NCBI GenBank assembly: GCA_963170055.1
Contig: CAUJGJ010000040.1
Span: 3,245,201-3,257,700 of the forward strand
Source of the DNA: Halisarca cf. caerulea
Lineage: Eukaryota; Porifera; Demospongiae; Chondrillida; Halisarcidae
Direction: 5' to 3'
Length of the DNA stretch: 12,500 nt
Numbering within the stretch: the stretch's first letter is position 1; each line of letters opens with the position of its first letter. The notes under the pieces were generated by a model. That model was not told the DNA's origin, ran no database searches, and saw only the letters and a list, made by a program, of their open reading frames with translations. Made by a program: the position numbers and the translations under genes. Positions 8,074 through 12,500 of this stretch are shown piece by piece.

Positions 8074-8091
8074 CTAACCAGAGACATAAAA

Positions 8092-8380
<289 letters not shown>

Positions 8381-8614
8381 TGGACAAGCTAATGTATTAT
8401 TTAACTTGAGAACTACATAGGAACATGGACATAAAACCTTATTATCAGAACTAAGGCAAAGCATAAATACTAGATACATACATAATCCTATAAAGAGTCA
8501 CATAAAGTCAGGCATTCTAGCTACACCTAATCCATAATGGGTGGAAAGAGCCAATAATGACATCAGCAGCCACTTGCAATTAGACCAGTCTGATTCCTTT
8601 TGAGATCAGAATAA

Positions 8615-8804
<190 letters not shown>

Positions 8805-8871
8805 GGACATGCACATTCTAGTTAAATTTACAATGGTTATATCGATCCAATACAATAATTATTATAGTTAC

Positions 8872-9419
8872 CTTTTTGGATTCTGCTTGATAGTATGGCA
8901 CTTTGATATCACGAGGTACATGATAGTACCAAAGATGAAGATACTTATCATCACTAAAGCGACTGCTGATACAATGAGTGCAGAGTTGGCAATGGTAAGT
9001 ATACCAGACAAGCTAGCAAGACAAGCAGTGCTCATATTGCTAGTAGTTATACTTGCACAGGTGTTGCTGAATTGTCCACTCGATACCGAGGACTGTACAC
9101 ACTTGTCAGCCCTGGATGACCCGTACATTTCTTCAGTCACATTGTACCTCCGGGCACTAAGAACTATATAGCTGTCTCCAGCTCTCAGCCAGTTTGTCAA
9201 TGTATCCCTGTACACCGTGGCATTTCCAGTGGTGAGTATACTCCCTGTGCAGGCTGCTCTGTCGATTGTGCAGTAGTAGTTAAAATTCTCAATTTTTCCA
9301 GTAACTCTGTATGTTGGGAAATGGATGCGAATCCTAAACTCCAACTCATTAATAATGTCCTGAGTTGAAACTGTAGTCTGTGAGCAATAGAAATGTATAG
9401 ATAATTCTGTAAACTCTGG
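8872..9419 (-). CDS. Receptor-like single-pass membrane protein: ectodomain and membrane exon
   Basis: Minus-strand exon of 548 nt. The acceptor tatacttacacatacag ends at 9420 (phase 0) and the donor AAAAG|GTAACT begins at 8871 (phase 2). It encodes 182 residues plus two bases. Numbering from its first residue, six Cys (12, 50, 57, 107, 121, 133) and three N-glycosylation sequons (N66 NAT, N93 NVT, N128 NMS) mark an extracellular part. Residues about 147-171 form one strong membrane helix (ALIVSAVALVMISIFIFG), followed by KCHTIKQNPKR on the cytoplasmic side: a type I layout. Signal peptide and any earlier domains are upstream and not certain. If the donor is not used, TAA at 8870 stops the protein straight away. 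I do not recognise the ectodomain family. Joining to the exon at 8073 is phase-perfect. Confidence 0.7.
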
Positions 9420-10210
9420 CTGTATGTGTAAGTATACACCAATGCATGTTATAATCATAATATAGCGTTCATTACCATGGCAATGGTACGATTATGCAGC
9501 AATTCATTCTGCATAAAACATGGGCAACTAACTCATGGGGAGATTCTACTTGGAAACATGTGAACTTGGGCAAATACCTCTCTTTAACCTTGCACGGATA
9601 GCTTTCCAAAGCAATTCGCTTTAAATCGAACGGAAAAGAATCTTTCTCACCGCAAGAAGTGAACTTGGGATGGTGGCTGAGAAAGTCTTCTTCAGGATTC
9701 TTACCACTGATTCTCTTCTGGGTGCTGGTTAAGTAGCCCCCGGCTAACAGCTCCCCAGGTAAAATAATTATACCTGATACCTTATACCTGATTCGGAAAC
9801 TCGATAATATGTACATCCGAATAGTTTCGTCAAATTGTGGAAGTCAAGAACACTTGGGGCACTCGAGTTGTATGGCATACAACATGCACTCACCCTTGGC
9901 ATTTTATATGCCATACATCCCCCTTACATATGCATGCTTTAACCCTTTAAGATATGGTTGCGCAATCCCCCCATATTGTGGATACCTCATTCGTCATTTT
10001 GAGAACAAATCAAGTCTTTACAGGCTCAAATATCAATCTAACGAATGTTAAAACACATTGCAAATATAAGATGAACGATAGATCATAACAAAGGTAACAC
10101 GAAAGCTAGAAAAACATAAAGTCTTAACTTAAACATACCACATGCAAATGGCACCGTCTAGTTTTGTGAACAGGTAGATGATGCCAAAACGAGCTCAGAA
10201 TCAACCTGGC
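9420..10210. other. Upstream part of the receptor gene, exons not resolved
   Basis: Intron or 5' exons of the minus-strand receptor gene. One candidate is a 33-nt phase-0 exon directly upstream (acceptor cccatgttttatgcag, donor ATG|GTAATG at 9475), encoding NELLHNRTIAM with a sequon, leaving a 56-nt intron. A 114-codon minus-strand frame at 9816-9472 has protein-like parts, but its donors do not match the phase of the exon at 9419. A short inverted repeat (gtatggcata at 9870, tatgccatac ending 9916) also lies here. Confidence 0.3.
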
Positions 10211-10315
10211 TCAAGAAATGATGGCACAATACTTGTCTACGAAGAGAAAAGGACGAACTAGCATTAACAGCGTGCCTCCTTTCCTGCGATTCTTGAGCGT
10301 CACTTCCTTCGACAT
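10211..10315 (-). CDS. Candidate first exon with signal-like start (34 codons)
   Basis: An ATG at 10315 on the minus strand, in good context (gtcaATGT), opens MSKEVTLKNRRKGG followed by the hydrophobic TLLMLVRPFLFV, then DKYCAIIS and a TGA at 10211. A basic N-terminus plus hydrophobic run is what a signal peptide or signal anchor looks like, so it could be the start of the receptor gene downstream on this strand. A weak phase-0 donor (TTC|GTAGAC) would end it after residue 25. A six-codon uORF (ATG GGA GAT...) precedes it. Nothing links it to the 9419 exon except strand, order and phase. Confidence 0.28.
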   Translation of the reverse strand: MSKEVTLKNRRKGGTLLMLVRPFLFVDKYCAIIS

Positions 10316-10552
10316 TGACAATCGTTAGAGGGACCTATAATCTCCCATTATTACTCGTCAACTGACTCCAGGAAGTGAACCAAGTACAGCAGCAAGCAAT
10401 GTAAAGAAACTGATCCGGTCTCGAATTAACGGTCGGGTCTCAGTAAACGAAATGGCCACATTATTCGATCGAGGAACAGCGCTTAGTCAATTATTGTTGA
10501 TCGTAAAACATCTGGAGTGACTTATACTATTGTTTAGCCTTTGATAATATGG

Positions 10553-10666
10553 ATGAAGATATCAAAAGGAATCAAGCTATCCTGTAGATGCTGCCAAATG
10601 ATTCTAACAATGTCCCTATGTGACGCAGAACAAACTTCCGATTTTGCCTGTTTAAGTGGTACGCAG
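10553..10666 (+). CDS. Candidate exon 1 of a small plus-strand gene
   Basis: An in-frame ATG at 10553 gives 38 codons (MKISKGIKLSCRCCQ..., ending SGTQ) up to a perfect CAG|GTAAGT donor (GT at 10667), phase 0. The start context is poor and a second ATG follows 15 codons on. The donor is the best evidence; coding sense is weak and this may be partly 5' UTR. It would join the frame at 11183. Confidence 0.25.
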
Positions 10667-10799
10667 GTAAGTTATGTCCAGTTTTGCCGTAAAACAAAAT
10701 GGCAGCTGATTCCAAACGTCTCGAATTCAAGGCCTTGTTTTGACTTTTTGTAGATGCTAAGCCCCAAAAAACAGCACAAACAGAGAGTATATTCTTCAT
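10572..10799 (-). CDS. Small secreted-peptide-like frame (75 codons), doubtful
   Basis: An ATG at 10799 starts MKNILSVCAVFWGLASTKSQ, which has the layout of a signal peptide: Lys near the start, a hydrophobic core, small residues before a likely cleavage. The remainder is basic and has one dibasic site (SRR) followed nine residues later by YGK, the pattern of an amidated-peptide precursor. It stops at 10572 with no splice sites needed. It overlaps the plus-strand exon model at 10553-10666, and at most one of the two is likely right. No family is recognised and chance is a real alternative. Confidence 0.2.
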   Translation of the reverse strand: MKNILSVCAVFWGLASTKSQNKALNSRRLESAAILFYGKTGHNLPAYHLNRQNRKFVLRHIGTLLESFGSIYRIA

Positions 10800-11182
10800 A
10801 TGTTATACATATGTACATAAAGCAACCAACAATGTTTTGAAATTTCTGTATGACTGATTTTCCATCACCATAATATGACAATGGTAAAGATTCAAAACCG
10901 CGGTCGAGAAAATCTCCAAGTTTGAGCACACAAGTCAATTCACAAGACACAACATGTCCTTATCTTACTTTCCAGGCTATGGGAGAGCAATATCCATCCC
11001 TCCGCTGCAATGTTCAAGGATTTCTACTTTAAAAGTACGGTAGTAACAGCAAACGGCTTGACATAAACTGAACGGAAAGACCTACAGTCTTCCCATAACC
11101 AGCATTTTAAGTTCGGTCTTTAAGGGATAATCTGGCGTAGTTTCAAACATACAGACCAAAGTTTGCTCGACCGTGTTTTTAG

Positions 11183-11437
11183 ACATATAACTTTCTTATG
11201 GACAAGAGTTCTTCTCAAGCATTGGTCACATGTTTGTCACGTGTTCTCGAGTGTAGAGAGGCTAATTTATACGCAGTACATACGGTCATAACTTCGAAGG
11301 CAAGTCAGACCTTTCGAAGCTCGATCGCTTGCAAATTTGCAAGTTTAGAGTTTATTACCATCCATTTGCTAACTTGGTCGGCCAGAATCCCTTCTATTGA
11401 TGGTGCAACCATTCAAATCTTGAATATATATTAGCGA
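11183..11437 (+). CDS. Candidate terminal exon of the small plus-strand gene
   Basis: The acceptor gctcgaccgtgtttttag ends at 11182; the frame then runs TYNFLMDKSSSQ onward for 83 residues to a TAG-free end at TAG/TAA near 11435, phase 0 and so compatible with the donor at 10667. Joined, the product would be about 121 residues. It could also start at its own ATG, 11198. No domain, signal or membrane segment is convincing; a weak hydrophobic patch (FITIHLLTW) lies near the end. An AATAAA at 11728 is a possible 3' end. A partial palindrome (cttcgaagg/cctttcgaag, 11287-11315) lies inside, which argues a little against normal coding. Confidence 0.22.
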
Positions 11438-11439
11438 GA

Positions 11440-12500
11440 TGGTCACACCGTAAGAACGTGATAATTTGTATTGGGCGTGACGATTTAGTTGCATACCTGT
11501 CAAAACCACAAATACCCTTTGCAACCACGAATCTGCCATAACCTACCTGTGTAAGAGGCCCCTAACCATGGATTATTATTCGATGTGTGCAGTTGTCCGC
11601 GCTGCTAGTGTGTTATAATGGTTATATAGAGAATGCAGGGGGTTCATCTTGAAGGACTTCAGAAAGTTTTTGGGTTCGAATGAAAGCACTGCTCATTCAA
11701 TGGCTGGGTCAAAAGTGTCAGGAAAGAAATAAAAGGCCGGGCATCATTCGGTCAAATACAGTATATAATTTATAATGATTTTCTCATGTCTTTTTCTTGA
11801 ATTTCAATGCTGCAGTATCTACATTTAGATTTTGCAAACCGTTGGTTAATAAGATAGTAGTACTCCAATGAAGAATTGACACTGAAAAAAAAACATGCTA
11901 CAATAATAATATTATGGCCAGTAAAGTCATTAAGTATAATATTATTTCTTTAATTAATCAGACTTTCTCAAGTCCCTGCAATGCCAAAGGATTTCCTCAA
12001 TTATAACTGTTAGAAATATCTATTTATGACAATCCATGCATGCAATGAACTCACCATAAAGACCTCACAGTCCACACCTAATGGCCAAAGAATAGCAAAG
12101 CTGAAGTCAGCTCTAGATTGTTCTGCAGGTCAAGGGAATTGAAGATTATTAATGAAATAATATTTTGCCCGCTAACGGAGGATTTTCATATCCACAATAG
12201 AAGACTATAATGTAGTAGGTTGACTTCATGGGGTAACTACATTATTAAAAAGAACCTGCAAAATTGGGCATCTGAAAAAGTTTCATTGTGCGAAATTTTT
12301 ACGTAAAATATTATACAGTACAAAGTTCTTAATAATACTTTCAATGCATGCATCAGGGTATCTTAGACTAAGTACGTTCTTGTTCTATTTTATAAGATTA
12401 GTGGTGACGTTATCTCCATTGCATATCGCTCCTCTAACTGCTGCTTTTCAGCCTGACATTCCATTTATGATAGTATGAGAATCTCTATGATCCAAATCTC
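11440..12500. other. Right-hand intergenic region, no firm gene
   Basis: AT-rich, with stops in every frame. One start-like arrangement on the minus strand is noted: TATATA near 11625, an ATG at 11569 (MVRGLLH) and a GTAGGT donor at 11546. The rest, from about 11740, shows only short AT-rich palindromes (for example around 11900-11945) and no splice-bounded coding block. Confidence 0.4.

Noticed and set aside
9472..9816. 114-codon minus-strand frame upstream of the receptor exon
   Set aside because: Parts look protein-like, but its GTAAGA, GTGAGA and GTAATG donors are out of phase with the acceptor at 9420, and it has no signal peptide or domain. Kept only as a remark.
10699..10743. Short plus-strand frame MAADSKRLEFKALF in good start context
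   Set aside because: Only 14 codons, no donor before the stop; could be a uORF but nothing supports it.

Overview
The window looks like animal nuclear DNA, not bacterial or viral. It is AT-rich, and its coding blocks are short and bounded by GT...AG splice signals with matching phases. It also holds long CA/TG microsatellites, foldback repeats and AATAAA-type poly(A) signals. Short introns, close gene spacing and an unfamiliar multi-pass protein and receptor-type protein suggest a compact early-branching invertebrate genome such as a sponge. That assignment is inference; nothing in the sequence proves the taxon.

Layout. Positions 1-501 (+) are the last coding exon of a multi-pass membrane protein. 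Positions 502-3850 contain no intact gene. They hold a small hairpin, a 45-codon exon-like frame (-), a long foldback element (1368-1499), decayed C2H2 zinc-finger relics in both orientations, and a Ser/Pro-rich broken coding relic (+). From 4158 (+) a gene runs rightwards: exon 1 (4158-4692), then an intron of about 1.8 kb holding a 620-bp CA repeat, a second foldback and a broken coding relic, then exon 2 (6467 onward) encoding a striking glycine zipper. A short third exon may end at 7167, just before an AATAAA at 7220. Convergent to it on the minus strand is a receptor-like single-pass membrane protein. Its ectodomain and membrane segment lie in one exon (9419-8872) and its cytoplasmic tail, with a tyrosine motif, in a terminal exon (8073-7980). 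The 798-nt intron between them contains two TG/CA microsatellites. Its start is uncertain; a 34-codon frame opening at 10315 (-) is one candidate. A weaker two-exon plus-strand model occupies 10553-11437, and the right end (11440-12500) shows nothing firm.

The best-supported new inferences are two phase-matched splice reconstructions made by eye: 4692 to 6467 on the plus strand, and 8872 to 8073 on the minus strand. All gene names are left blank because no family could be recognised with confidence.
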